Below are positions 24,757-34,483 of a stretch of 44,507 bases of DNA, piece after piece; the stretch's first letter is position 1; every line of letters starts with the position of its first letter. The notes beneath the pieces are model-generated. The model saw only the letters and a list, made by a program, of their open reading frames with translations. It had not been told where the DNA came from and ran no database searches. Origin of the DNA: Bifidobacterium breve (GTDB taxonomy: Bacteria; Actinomycetota; Actinomycetes; Nanopelagicales; Nanopelagicaceae); contig CAMBGS010000005.1 of the NCBI GenBank assembly GCA_945866305.1, positions 1 through 44,507 of the forward strand. The letters are read 5' to 3'. The translations under genes were made by a program, and so were the position numbers.

Positions 24757-26217
24757 TTATAGGTCTATCGCCGCAGTAATTCGGGCCAATGAGGCATCTT
24801 TACCGAGTAACTCCATTGACTCAAAGAGCGGCGGTGAAATAGTGCTTCCAGTTGTTGCGATACGTACCGCACCAAAAGCAATACGTGGCTTTAAGCCCAT
24901 CTCTTCAATTAATGATGCGCGAAGTGCGGCTTCAATGGAATCGTGGTTCCAGGTTGTGAGCGGAGTCAACTCGGCCAAGGTGCGCTTTAAAACATCTTTC
25001 GATGCGCTGTCTGTGACCTTGGAAAGCGAAGCTTCTTCTACAGCGAAATTCTTTACAAATAAGAAGCGGAGCATCGCTGGTACTTCATCGAGTTTTACAA
25101 TGCGCTCTTGAATTAGCGGCAACGCTTGCTTAACCAGTGCAATTTCAGAGTCGCTTCCGGAAATTACTCCGGCTTTAGTCAAGAATGGGAGCGACCACTT
25201 AAGAAATTCATCTAAGGTCAGGGCGCGGATCTTGTCACCATTGATCGCTTCTAACTTCTTCATATCAAAGCGTGCTGGCGAGGAATGAACTTTATCAACG
25301 GTAAATAACTCGCAAAGTTCAGCCATTGTGACATTTTCACGATCATCACCTGGTGACCAACCAAGGAGAGCTAAATAGTTACAGATGGCTTCAGGTAAAT
25401 ATCCTTGTTCGCGATACCAAGCGATTGAAACTTCGCCGTTACGCTTAGAAAGTTTGGCATTATCTTGACCCATAACAAATGGCAGGTGGGCAAATACTGG
25501 GTAATCAGCAATTGCTACGCCCATTGCTTGATAGACCCGAATCTGGCGTGGTGTTGATGAAAGGAGATCTTCTCCGCGTAAAACGTGAGTTACCTTCATC
25601 AAAACATCATCAACGGCAACAGCCAAGGTGTAAAGCGGTGAACCATCGGCGCGAGCTAATACAAAGTCAGGAACGAATTTGTGATCAAAGGTGACATCGC
25701 CACGAATTTCATCGGTAAAAGTTGTGCTGCCATCTGGCATACGCATACGCACAACTGCTGCCCTACCTTGCGCCTTATAGGCTGCAATTTGATCGGCGGT
25801 TAAATCGCGGCAGTGGCCGTTATATCCCGGGGCAACATTTGCTGCACGTTGTGCTTCGCGAACCGCTTCGAGCTCATCCGGTGAGCAATAGCAGTGATAA
25901 GCATCTTTCTGATCTAAAAACTTTTGTGCCCAATGCGCATAGATATCTAAACGTTGCGATTGTAAGTAAGGGCCATTTTCGCCACCAACTTCTGGACCCT
26001 CATCCCAGTTAAGGCCGAGCCATTTCAAAGTATCGATCGCCGCTTGGATGTATTCATCAGTGACGCGAGTTGTATCGGTATCTTCAATGCGAAATAAAAA
26101 TGTGCCACCTGTGTGACGGGCATATGCCCAATCAAAGAGTGCGGTGCGAATGTTTCCGACGTGTAGGTCACCTGTAGGAGATGGCGCAAAACGTACCTTT
26201 ACTTTTTTCTCACTCAC
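24757..26217 (-). CDS. gltX: Glutamate--tRNA ligase
   Basis: VRFAPSPTGDLHVGNIRTALF (HIGH), KLSKRNG (KMSKS-like). Confidence 0.97.
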   Translation of the reverse strand: MSEKKVKVRFAPSPTGDLHVGNIRTALFDWAYARHTGGTFLFRIEDTDTTRVTDEYIQAAIDTLKWLGLNWDEGPEVGGENGPYLQSQRLDIYAHWAQKFLDQKDAYHCYCSPDELEAVREAQRAANVAPGYNGHCRDLTADQIAAYKAQGRAAVVRMRMPDGSTTFTDEIRGDVTFDHKFVPDFVLARADGSPLYTLAVAVDDVLMKVTHVLRGEDLLSSTPRQIRVYQAMGVAIADYPVFAHLPFVMGQDNAKLSKRNGEVSIAWYREQGYLPEAICNYLALLGWSPGDDRENVTMAELCELFTVDKVHSSPARFDMKKLEAINGDKIRALTLDEFLKWSLPFLTKAGVISGSDSEIALVKQALPLIQERIVKLDEVPAMLRFLFVKNFAVEEASLSKVTDSASKDVLKRTLAELTPLTTWNHDSIEAALRASLIEEMGLKPRIAFGAVRIATTGSTISPPLFESMELLGKDASLARITAAIDL

Positions 26218-27002
26218 GGCTTTGCACTCACCTTATTTGTAAGTTGACCAAGTCCATCGACGCCGATGACGACGCTGCCACGCGCAATTAGTGGACCAAC
26301 TCCCGCTGGCGTACCGGTAATAATTACATCCCCTGGCAATAAAGTCATAACTTGGGATATAAATACAATTATTTGGGGCACGCTAAAGATCATCTGATCA
26401 AGGGTTCCATCCTGTCGCAACTCATCATTTACCTTAGCAAAGATGCGCTGTGTGCCTGGTACGAAATCAGTTTCAATCCAAGGACCGATTGGGCAGAAAG
26501 TATCGAAACCCTTAGCGCGAGACCATTGACCATCACTCTTTTGAATTTCACGGCAAGTAACATCATTTGCCAAGGTGTAACCAAAGATAACTTCATTAAC
26601 TCGCTCTATCGGAACATCTTTACAGACTCTTCCGATAACAACTGCTAGCTCAGCTTCGTAATCAATTGTCGGTGCCATCGCCGGCCAAACAATTGTGTCT
26701 CCTGGGCCGATCACAGATGTATTTGGCTTTATAAAAATTATCGGTTCTTTTGGAACTTCCGATCCCATCTCTTTTGCATGGTCGGCGTAATTTTTGCCAA
26801 CAGCAACAATCTTGCTGCGCGGAATTACCGGCGCCAATAAGCGCACCTTTGAAAGCTCTACCTTTGCTGCTGTCTTAGTAACACCGTGGTAAATCGGATC
26901 TCCTGAGATAACGGTGATCGAATTATCTTCTTCTAGAACTCCGAAGAGCGGATCGGTACCGAGGCCAGATTCAGGTCCTGGAGTGAATCGAACGATACGC
27001 AT
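26214..27002 (-). CDS. Fumarylacetoacetate hydrolase family protein
   Basis: KIVAVGKNYADHAKEMG, PIIFIKPNTSVIGPGD, DYEAELAVVIGR, TGTPAGVGP. Confidence 0.93.
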   Translation of the reverse strand: MRIVRFTPGPESGLGTDPLFGVLEEDNSITVISGDPIYHGVTKTAAKVELSKVRLLAPVIPRSKIVAVGKNYADHAKEMGSEVPKEPIIFIKPNTSVIGPGDTIVWPAMAPTIDYEAELAVVIGRVCKDVPIERVNEVIFGYTLANDVTCREIQKSDGQWSRAKGFDTFCPIGPWIETDFVPGTQRIFAKVNDELRQDGTLDQMIFSVPQIIVFISQVMTLLPGDVIITGTPAGVGPLIARGSVVIGVDGLGQLTNKVSAKP

Positions 27003-27011
27003 TGGGCTATC

Positions 27012-27335
27012 TTACGCCCTCGTAACGCTCCCATTTGCATCGATATGAAAGATTGTTGCCTGCGGAGAATTCTCGGTTATCACTGTAGTCATCGCTGACT
27101 TCTCCCCCGCAATGACTACACCTTCGATTCCAGCTATTTGAGATGCAGCAGCAACTGTAAATACTGCTTGGACTGCATCTAGCGTCAGTGTTGGTGCAGA
27201 AATATTAATTGCAACATATGTTCTTCCAGTTGTATCGCGCAACGACGCCGCTTGTTTAGCGCCAGTACGCGCCAGTGTTGAGGTAGCAAGAGTGGCTAGC
27301 TTTTGATCTTCTGGGTTTGAAAAAGAATTACTCAT
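27012..27335 (-). CDS. Cytidine-deaminase-like fold protein (actinobacterial family adjacent to CNNM/CorC), no canonical zinc motifs seen
   Basis: EDQKLATLATSTLARTGAKQAASLRDTTGRTYVAINISAPTLTLDAVQAVFTVAAASQ; no C-x-E or PCxxC motif in the translation. Confidence 0.75.
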   Translation of the reverse strand: MSNSFSNPEDQKLATLATSTLARTGAKQAASLRDTTGRTYVAINISAPTLTLDAVQAVFTVAAASQIAGIEGVVIAGEKSAMTTVITENSPQATIFHIDANGSVTRA

Positions 27336-28608
27336 GATCTTCTAACGTTTCATCCTTTAATCGTTCAATAATTACACTGCTTATTTTACGTCGACGACCG
27401 ACTGGACGCTCGGATGTAATCGACCAACCTGCAAGAGAAATCGTGCTTCCTGCGATTGGTACGCGACCGAGTTTCTGAGCCATTAAGCCGCCAATGGTAT
27501 CTACATCTTCAAAGTCAGCTTTATCTATCTCGATCTTTAACTCATCTGCCAAATCTTCGATGTGCAGGGTCGCTTTGGCGCGAGCCTTATCTTCAGTTAA
27601 CCAAGTAAATGCTTCGATTCCATCGTCGAACTCATCAGCGATTTCGCCAACAATCTCTTCGATAATATCTTCAATCGTGATGATTCCAGCAGTTCCACCG
27701 TATTCATCAACGACAATTGCTAGGTGGATCTGATCGCGCTGCATCTCCTTCAAAAGTTCTGCAGCAATTTTTATCTCGGGCACAAAGACGGCTGGGCGCA
27801 TATGTTGCTCCACTTTCTCAGTGGTCTCTGATTCGTGATGATCAAGTGCGCGCTTTGCCAAATCTTTTACGTAAGCAAGACCAATTATGTTATCTAGACT
27901 TTCTCCTGCGACAGGGATTCGGGAATATCCTGAACGCAGCGCTAAAGAGAGTGCCTGACGCAAAGATTTATCGCGTTCAATCCAAACCATATCCGTTCGG
28001 TGCACCATCAACTCGCGAACCAAGGTATCTCCTAGTTCGAATACCGAGTGGATCATCTCGTGTTCATCAGATTCAACGAGTCCACGTTCGTGGGCTTGAT
28101 CTACTAAATCGCGAAGTTCGGCTTCATTTGTAAATGGACCGCTGCGAAATCCCTTACCTGGGGTCAGGGCATTACCGATTGCAATCAACAAGTTGGTAAC
28201 TGGGCCCAAGATGAAGGCTAAGAAGTAAGCGACTGAGATTCCAGCGCGGGCCCATTTATGGGGTTGCTGACGACCCAGCGTTCTTGGACCAACACCAATT
28301 ACTACATATGAGAGCACAACCATTATTACAACCGTCATGGCCATTGCTTGCGCAGATGAATATTGGCGCAATAGAGCAACGGCAAGCAGGGCAGCTGCAG
28401 TAAATTCGCAGATTTTACGAACCAAGAGAAGTACATTTAAATAGCGAGATGGTTGTTGGGAGTACTTCTTAAGTAAGTGACCACCACGCTTACTTTCTAA
28501 CTCTTCGATCAAAATACGAGAAATAGAAGTGAGCGCTGATTCAGATGCAGCGAGAAAACCGGCGAAAGCAATTAGAACAATGATTGCGCTGATATTAAAG
28601 GTGTTCAT
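27328..28608 (-). CDS. Hemolysin/CorC-CNNM family transporter (DUF21-CBS-CorC)
   Basis: FLAASESALTSISRIL, VMVHRTDMVWIERD-like CBS region, VVDEYGGTAGIITIEDIIEEIVGEI. Confidence 0.93.
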   Translation of the reverse strand: MNTFNISAIIVLIAFAGFLAASESALTSISRILIEELESKRGGHLLKKYSQQPSRYLNVLLLVRKICEFTAAALLAVALLRQYSSAQAMAMTVVIMVVLSYVVIGVGPRTLGRQQPHKWARAGISVAYFLAFILGPVTNLLIAIGNALTPGKGFRSGPFTNEAELRDLVDQAHERGLVESDEHEMIHSVFELGDTLVRELMVHRTDMVWIERDKSLRQALSLALRSGYSRIPVAGESLDNIIGLAYVKDLAKRALDHHESETTEKVEQHMRPAVFVPEIKIAAELLKEMQRDQIHLAIVVDEYGGTAGIITIEDIIEEIVGEIADEFDDGIEAFTWLTEDKARAKATLHIEDLADELKIEIDKADFEDVDTIGGLMAQKLGRVPIAGSTISLAGWSITSERPVGRRRKISSVIIERLKDETLEDHE

Positions 28609-29036
28609 GCTATAAATTTCTTTACGAGGTTCTCTTGCAAAGTAAACATCGCCTTCTCTTCAGCCGGGGTTGCATGGTCATAACCCAATATATGGAGCAA
28701 ACCGTGTGCTGCCAAAATAAAGATCTCGTGATCAATAGAGTGCCCAGCAGTCGCCGCTTGCTGTGCAGCCACAGCTGGTGCAATAACGATATCGCCGAGG
28801 GTCACCGCTTCATTTCCTGGTTCAGGCATATCCATTGGAAATGAAAGGACATCTGTTGGACCGCCTTCATCCATCCATTTGATGTGCAGCTCAGTCATCT
28901 CCTCGATATCAACAAAGACCAAATTGAGTTCGCAATCTGGGTTTAACTTCAATTCTAAGAGCGCGTTCTGAAGTAAGTCGCGCACTCGTTCGGTGGGCAC
29001 AAGTTCACCAGATTTGTTGGTTATTTCAATAGTCAT
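28605..29036 (-). CDS. ybeY: Endoribonuclease YbeY
   Basis: TDVLSFPMD and HGLLHILGYDH motifs. Confidence 0.96.
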   Translation of the reverse strand: MTIEITNKSGELVPTERVRDLLQNALLELKLNPDCELNLVFVDIEEMTELHIKWMDEGGPTDVLSFPMDMPEPGNEAVTLGDIVIAPAVAAQQAATAGHSIDHEIFILAAHGLLHILGYDHATPAEEKAMFTLQENLVKKFIA

Positions 29037-29045
29037 TTTATGTAT

Positions 29046-30029
29046 TTACAAGTTACGTATATTGCGAGGAGCAGATTTTGCTTCGTCATAACTGGCATAC
29101 GCCTTCACAATGTCGCCGATCAAACGATGGCGCACGACATCTTCGGCGGTTAATTCCAAGAAAGCAATATCAGCAATGTCATTTAAAATATTTCTGATTA
29201 CGCGAAGTCCAGAGTGGGCTCCATTTGGAAGATCGACTTGGGTTACATCCCCCGTGATGACCATCTTTGAACCAAATCCCAGGCGGGTTAAGAACATCTT
29301 CATCTGTTCTGGCGTCGTGTTCTGTGCTTCATCCAAGATAATGAATGCATCGTTTAAAGTGCGACCGCGCATAAATGCCAACGGCGCTACCTCGATTACG
29401 CCAGTTTGAATCAATCGTGGAATCGAATCCACGTCGATCATGTCGTGCAGAGCGTCAAAGAGAGGGCGTAAGTAAGGGTCGATCTTCTCGCTTAAAGTAC
29501 CTGGCAAGAAACCTAGGTGCTCGCCAGCTTCTACTGCCGGGCGAGTCAAGATAATGCGAGTAATTTTCTTTGCTTGCAGCGCAGCAACTGCTTTCGCCAT
29601 TGCTAAATAGGTCTTTCCAGTACCTGCAGGACCGATACCAAAAGTAATGGTGTTATCTTCAATGGCATCAACGTAGCGTTTCTGATTTGCAGTCTTTGGA
29701 CGAATAGTGCGCCCGCGGTTAGAGACGATATTTAGCGAAAGTACTTCTGCTGGGCTCTCTGCTGGTTCTTGTCCTAGCATTGAGATGCTGCGCATTACCG
29801 CATCAACTGTCAGCGTTTGGCCAGAGCGAATCACGACAACCATTTCGGCAAACAATTTTTCTAGCGCGAGGCAATCAATATGCGGTCCGCGCAGAGTTAT
29901 CTCATTACTGCGTACGGTGATATTTACACTTGGGAAAGCCGCTTCAATTACTCTTAAATTGGCATCGCCGGCGCCGATGAGTGAAACCATCGCAATTGCA
30001 GGCGGGATGGTGATCAGAGTTCGCTCCAT
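29046..30029 (-). CDS. phoH: PhoH family protein
   Basis: FGIGPAGTGKTYLAMAKAV, EAGEHLGFLPGTLSEKIDPYLRPL, FIILDEAQNTTPEQMKMFLTRLGFGSKMVITGD. Start placed at MERTLITIPP (30029). Confidence 0.95.
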   Translation of the reverse strand: MERTLITIPPAIAMVSLIGAGDANLRVIEAAFPSVNITVRSNEITLRGPHIDCLALEKLFAEMVVVIRSGQTLTVDAVMRSISMLGQEPAESPAEVLSLNIVSNRGRTIRPKTANQKRYVDAIEDNTITFGIGPAGTGKTYLAMAKAVAALQAKKITRIILTRPAVEAGEHLGFLPGTLSEKIDPYLRPLFDALHDMIDVDSIPRLIQTGVIEVAPLAFMRGRTLNDAFIILDEAQNTTPEQMKMFLTRLGFGSKMVITGDVTQVDLPNGAHSGLRVIRNILNDIADIAFLELTAEDVVRHRLIGDIVKAYASYDEAKSAPRNIRNL

Positions 30030-30048
30030 ATAGTCAGAGATACTACTT

Positions 30049-30396
30049 TTAACCGGGCGGCCAAGCGAGCCCACGGCCCCCTATTAGATGCATATGAGCG
30101 TGGAAAACGGTTTGGCCACCTGCTGCGCCGGTATTAAGGACGGTGCGATAGCCAGTCAATTCGCGATCGATGGCGATCTGATCGGCTGCGGTGAAAAGTG
30201 CAGCGGTAATCGTTGCTGACATTTTCGCAAGGCCCGCCGCATTTTCGGTATGAATTGTTGGAATGATTAAAACGTGGGTTGGGGCTTGCGGATTTAAATC
30301 GTTAAAGGCGACTACGTTCTCATTGCGAAAGACAATATCGGCAGGAATCACACCATCAATAATCTTGCAGAAAATGCAATCTGGATCTAACGCCAT
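30049..30396 (-). CDS. HIT family hydrolase
   Basis: CIFCKIIDGVIPADIV and FHAHMHLIGG histidine triad. Confidence 0.95.
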   Translation of the reverse strand: MALDPDCIFCKIIDGVIPADIVFRNENVVAFNDLNPQAPTHVLIIPTIHTENAAGLAKMSATITAALFTAADQIAIDRELTGYRTVLNTGAAGGQTVFHAHMHLIGGRGLAWPPG

Positions 30397-30411
30397 AAGT
30401 TGACTATACCT

Positions 30412-31131
30412 TTACCAGATTTTAAGTGCAGCGTTTACGCCAGAAAGTGCCGCCATTCCCGCATGCGCCGAGCGGAAAATAGGGCGTCCCATTAGCGCAA
30501 CCTGCGCGCCAGCAGCTTTAAAGAGCGCCAATTCTTCATCGGTAATTCCGCCTTCTGGACCAACGATGAGAAGCACTTTCTTTGCTCCTGGCTTTACAAC
30601 ATCAGTTAACTTCTGTGAAGCACTTTCGTGAAAGAGGATTGCTAAATCATAATTTGGAATTTCGTATGCAATCTTCTTGGCATCTAGCACACCCATCACA
30701 AAAGGAATGCGATTGCGTCGCGTTTGTTTGCTGGCCTCGCGCGCAGTCGTCGCTAACTTCTGCATCAAATCTGGTGTGGCTTTGCCGATAGATCTAGTGG
30801 CTGCCCACAATAAAATTACATCGGCTCCGCCTGCCGTGTTTAACTCAATCGATTCTTTAATGCGATCGCCTTTAGTCAGCGCTTGCGCAACGGTAAATTC
30901 AACAGGAAGTGCTTCTTCGAAACCAGATGAGATAACTCGCACAGTCATTGATTTCTTTGCAATAGCGATCACTTCTACTATCGACCAAGCACCTTGTCCG
31001 CTGGAAAGCGCTAGGCCATCTCCGATTTGGGTACGCAATACGCGAATAGCGTGCCCAGCATCATCGCCACCAAATTCGTATGTACTACCAACTGACGTCG
31101 GAAGGTCTGGAACAAAGAAGAGGGTAAGCAT
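30412..31131 (-). CDS. rsmE: 16S rRNA (uracil1498-N3)-methyltransferase
   Basis: HAIRVLR, ALTKGDRIKESIELNTAGGAD, LLIVGPEGGITDEE. Confidence 0.93.
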   Translation of the reverse strand: MLTLFFVPDLPTSVGSTYEFGGDDAGHAIRVLRTQIGDGLALSSGQGAWSIVEVIAIAKKSMTVRVISSGFEEALPVEFTVAQALTKGDRIKESIELNTAGGADVILLWAATRSIGKATPDLMQKLATTAREASKQTRRNRIPFVMGVLDAKKIAYEIPNYDLAILFHESASQKLTDVVKPGAKKVLLIVGPEGGITDEELALFKAAGAQVALMGRPIFRSAHAGMAALSGVNAALKIW

Positions 31132-32240
31132 CAGCGTCCGAAGGCATCTCTAAATTTGCTGAAGAAACCTTGTTCGTGGCCCTTTATCTTTACATCCCCG
31201 GGTTTTTCACCACGAGATGAAGCAAATTTGCGTAGCAACTCTTCTTGATCACGGCTTAACTTATGTGGGGTCTGCACCTCAACGTGCACAATTAAATCTC
31301 CACGAGTTGCCGCACGAAGTCGCGTCATACCTTTACCGCGCACAGAAATCGTTGCACCGCTTTGTGTGCCTGGGCGCACTTCAACTTCGATTGGGCCGTC
31401 TAAAGATTCCACCTTTACCTTGGTACCAAGAGATGCCGCAGCGAAAGAAATCTCGATCGCAACGTGCAAGTTGTGGCCATCGCGAATCAAGAATGGGTGT
31501 TCGGCTTCCACAATTTCAACGTACAAATCACCTGCTGGCCCGCCGCCTGAACCGACTTCGCCACGTCCGGCAAGTTGAATGCGATTTCCAGTTTCAACAC
31601 CCGCTGGAATCTTTACCGAAATATTTTGGCGCGCACGTACTCGTCCATCACCTGCACATTCGCGGCAAGGGTTTTGAATTACGCTGCCATATCCCTGACA
31701 AGATCCGCAGGGACGGGAAGTCATAACTTGGCCTAAAAATGAACGTTGCACTTGTTGCGTTTCGCCGCGTCCCTTACATACCTGACACATCGCAGGTGCA
31801 GAAGCGTCAGCAGATCCTTGCCCGCTGCACTTGGTGCAAGTAACTGCGTTTTCGACAGAGATATCGCGCTCGGTGCCAAAACAAGCTTCATTTAAATCTA
31901 CTTCAACGCGAATTAGCGCATCTTGTCCTTGGCGCATACGTGGACGCGGTCCGCGATTTTGTCCGCCTCCAAAGAATGCATCCATAATGTCGCTGAATCC
32001 ACCGCCGCCAAATCCCCCACCAAAACCGCCGAAGCCAGAACCACCCATGTCATATGACTGACGCTTTTGTGGATCGCTCAATACTTCATATGCCGCAGTA
32101 ACTTCTTTAAATTTATCTTGCACTGCAGGATCAGGATTCACATCGGGATGCAATTCACGGGCAATCTTGCGATATGCCTTCTTTATTTCATCAGCGCTAG
32201 CACCGCGATCAACGCCGAGCGTTTGGTAAAGATCAGACAT
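31131..32240 (-). CDS. dnaJ: Chaperone DnaJ
   Basis: J-domain HPD, Gly/Phe region, four zinc motifs CTKCSGQG, CQVCKGRG, CGSCQGYG, CRECAGDG. Confidence 0.97.
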   Translation of the reverse strand: MSDLYQTLGVDRGASADEIKKAYRKIARELHPDVNPDPAVQDKFKEVTAAYEVLSDPQKRQSYDMGGSGFGGFGGGFGGGGFSDIMDAFFGGGQNRGPRPRMRQGQDALIRVEVDLNEACFGTERDISVENAVTCTKCSGQGSADASAPAMCQVCKGRGETQQVQRSFLGQVMTSRPCGSCQGYGSVIQNPCRECAGDGRVRARQNISVKIPAGVETGNRIQLAGRGEVGSGGGPAGDLYVEIVEAEHPFLIRDGHNLHVAIEISFAAASLGTKVKVESLDGPIEVEVRPGTQSGATISVRGKGMTRLRAATRGDLIVHVEVQTPHKLSRDQEELLRKFASSRGEKPGDVKIKGHEQGFFSKFRDAFGR

Positions 32241-32243
32241 AAA

Positions 32244-32981
32244 TTAATTGCTCTCCGATATATAGCGACCAACGTAACGAGCCACAGCGGTTACCGCGGC
32301 CATTGAACCTGCATAATCCATTCGGGTTGGCCCTAAAACACCAAGTGCTCCAATTGGAGAATTATCTGCGCCATATCCAACAGTTACTAGCGAAGTTTGG
32401 CGCAAGTTACTTTCACTCTGTTCGCCACCAATTCTCACTTGGACATTCTCGTTGGCATCACCCATCAGGCGCAGCAAAACAACTTGTTCTTCCAGCGCTT
32501 CCAGAATCGGCGATAGAGATGTTCCTAAATCTTCTCCCGAACGAGCCAAATTAGCGGTTCCTGAAATCGTCATCTTCCCAGCGCTTGAGCTTTCACCAAT
32601 CATAGGATGGGTGATTACTGCAACCTGCTTAGTTAAATCTGCTAACAACTTCGCAGATCTCTTCATCAACTGTTCTAGGTTATTTGCCTCATCTAAAAAG
32701 GTTTCAATGGCGCGACGTTCAGGGCCAGATAAAGGTTTTACAGTTGCTAACTTATCTACGAATACGCGGTAACCCAGATCAGTTGGAATACGTCCAGCTG
32801 AAGTGTGCGGATGGGTAATTAAACCTTCATCTTCCAAAACCGCCATCTCATTACGAATCGTTGCCGGCGATAAACCTAAGGAAGTCTTATCGGCGATTGA
32901 TTTTGAGCCGACAGGTTCTTGCGTCGCCACGTACTCATCGACGATAGCGCGCAAGATTTCCAGGCGACGTTGAGATTGCAT
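32244..32981 (-). CDS. hrcA: Heat-inducible transcriptional repressor HrcA, short (245 aa)
   Basis: QRRLEILRAIVDEYVATQEPVGSKSIA, SPATIRNEMAVLEDEGLITHPHTSAGRIPTDLGYR, ...GPTRMDYAGSMAAVTAVARYVGRYI. Confidence 0.93.
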   Translation of the reverse strand: MQSQRRLEILRAIVDEYVATQEPVGSKSIADKTSLGLSPATIRNEMAVLEDEGLITHPHTSAGRIPTDLGYRVFVDKLATVKPLSGPERRAIETFLDEANNLEQLMKRSAKLLADLTKQVAVITHPMIGESSSAGKMTISGTANLARSGEDLGTSLSPILEALEEQVVLLRLMGDANENVQVRIGGEQSESNLRQTSLVTVGYGADNSPIGALGVLGPTRMDYAGSMAAVTAVARYVGRYISESN

Positions 32982-33001
32982 AGTTATTTGGAGTGCTTCC
33001 T

Positions 33002-33340
33002 TTAGATCAAAATAAGTGCGATAGAGATTAGCGTTAATAAAAAGAATGCTGGAAATGCAGTCTTGGCTTTATTTGCCTTGAAGTGAACATAAATCGCTCC
33101 GGCCATAAAGAACCAAAGTGTAATTAAAGATGGGTAAGCGAGCACGTTCCACTTAAGACCCAGGACTAAGCCAAAGGCAGATAGAGCTTCGACGACACCA
33201 ATTACTCTAGCTATTCCATCTTTGACATTTACATCGCGCGTGCCAGAAAGTCCCTTTTCGTTTCCGCTCGCCTTGCTTAAACCAGATACAACAAATACGA
33301 CAGCGAGAAAAGCTAAAAGGATGGTTGCGTTAGTAGTCAT
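33002..33340 (-). CDS. DoxX-like small membrane protein
   Basis: 112 aa, about four TM segments, FVVSGLSKASG and GVVEALSAFGLVLG. Confidence 0.7.
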   Translation of the reverse strand: MTTNATILLAFLAVVFVVSGLSKASGNEKGLSGTRDVNVKDGIARVIGVVEALSAFGLVLGLKWNVLAYPSLITLWFFMAGAIYVHFKANKAKTAFPAFFLLTLISIALILI

Positions 33341-33362
33341 GGGCTAAAGGTACTACAGGGCG

Positions 33363-34481
33363 CTAGCCCAGCGCCTCTCGGACCAATCGGTCTGCGATCA
33401 ATCGACCTTGCGCCGTCAATTGAATATGTTCATCCAAAATCACGATGTGTCCGGTTGAAACATAGGCCTGCAAATTATCTTGTCCTTGCTTATTTAGTGA
33501 AGTTAGCGCTAAACCAGTGCGCATTCGTATCGCAAGCATTATTGATTCATCGTGCAATTGTTCATCCGTTAATTGCTCTGATTCTGCAACTGGCGACTCT
33601 TTAGCAAATAACTTATGCTTGTATGCAGTTGGATGTTTCACATTCCAGAAACGTTTCTTATCCACGTGCGAATGTGCACCTGGACCCAGTCCCCACCAAT
33701 TCGCGCTCTTCCAATAAGCAATATTGTGTCGGCATTCATGTCCTGGCTTAGACCAGTTAGATAACTCATACCAAGCAAAACCGGCGTCATTACACATCTG
33801 ATCAACTAATAAATACATATCCGCCATCAGATCATCAATAGGCATCGTCAAATCACCGCGCTTGATCTGCGCCGCTAACTTTGTACCTGTTTCAACAATT
33901 AGCGCGTATGCACTGATGTGATCAATATCCAATGAAAGTGCTTCTGTAACTGTTGCACGCCAATCATCCAGTGATTCACCAGGTGTTCCATAAATTAAAT
34001 CAACGCTAATACTTTTAAAACCAGCCGCACGAGCCATATCAACCGCGCGTTTTACATTCGCTGGATTATGCGTGCGATCCAAAACTGCCAAGACATGCGT
34101 CTGTGCCGATTGCATACCAAATGAAATCCGATTGAATCCAGCCGCTAAGTACCCTCGTAACTTCTCTTCCGTTACTGAATCTGGATTAGCTTCAAGGGTT
34201 ATTTCACAATCCGAAGTTAGACCATTACGTGCTTTGATCGCAGCGATAACCCGCCCCAAATCTTTAGCCGGTAGCAGAGATGGTGTTCCTCCCCCGAAGA
34301 ATATTGTGGGTACTTCATCCAAAGGCGCAGCATCTAACTCCAACAGAACCGCATCAATGTAATCATTTGAGACTATTTCGAGCGATGCGCCGTCTTGCAG
34401 CTCATTCGGAGTGTAAGTATTGAAGTCACAATACCCACATCGCTTTATGCAATATGGGATATGTACGTAGAAAGAGAGCAC
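33363..34481 (-). CDS. hemW: Heme chaperone HemW / coproporphyrinogen III oxidase-like radical SAM protein
   Basis: YVHIPYCIKRCGYCDFNTY radical SAM motif, FFGGGTPSLLP. Confidence 0.93.
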   Translation of the reverse strand: MLSFYVHIPYCIKRCGYCDFNTYTPNELQDGASLEIVSNDYIDAVLLELDAAPLDEVPTIFFGGGTPSLLPAKDLGRVIAAIKARNGLTSDCEITLEANPDSVTEEKLRGYLAAGFNRISFGMQSAQTHVLAVLDRTHNPANVKRAVDMARAAGFKSISVDLIYGTPGESLDDWRATVTEALSLDIDHISAYALIVETGTKLAAQIKRGDLTMPIDDLMADMYLLVDQMCNDAGFAWYELSNWSKPGHECRHNIAYWKSANWWGLGPGAHSHVDKKRFWNVKHPTAYKHKLFAKESPVAESEQLTDEQLHDESIMLAIRMRTGLALTSLNKQGQDNLQAYVSTGHIVILDEHIQLTAQGRLIADRLVREALG

Positions 34482-34483
34482 GA

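Noticed and set aside
31217-32061. Forward ORFs antisense to dnaJ, including proline-rich 31831-32061
   Set aside because: Composition is a reverse complement artefact of the Gly-rich DnaJ linker.
31131-32981. Search for a CIRCE element (TTAGCACTC-N9-GAGTGCTAA) near hrcA-dnaJ
   Set aside because: None recognised in the short spacer regions; the HrcA target is likely elsewhere.
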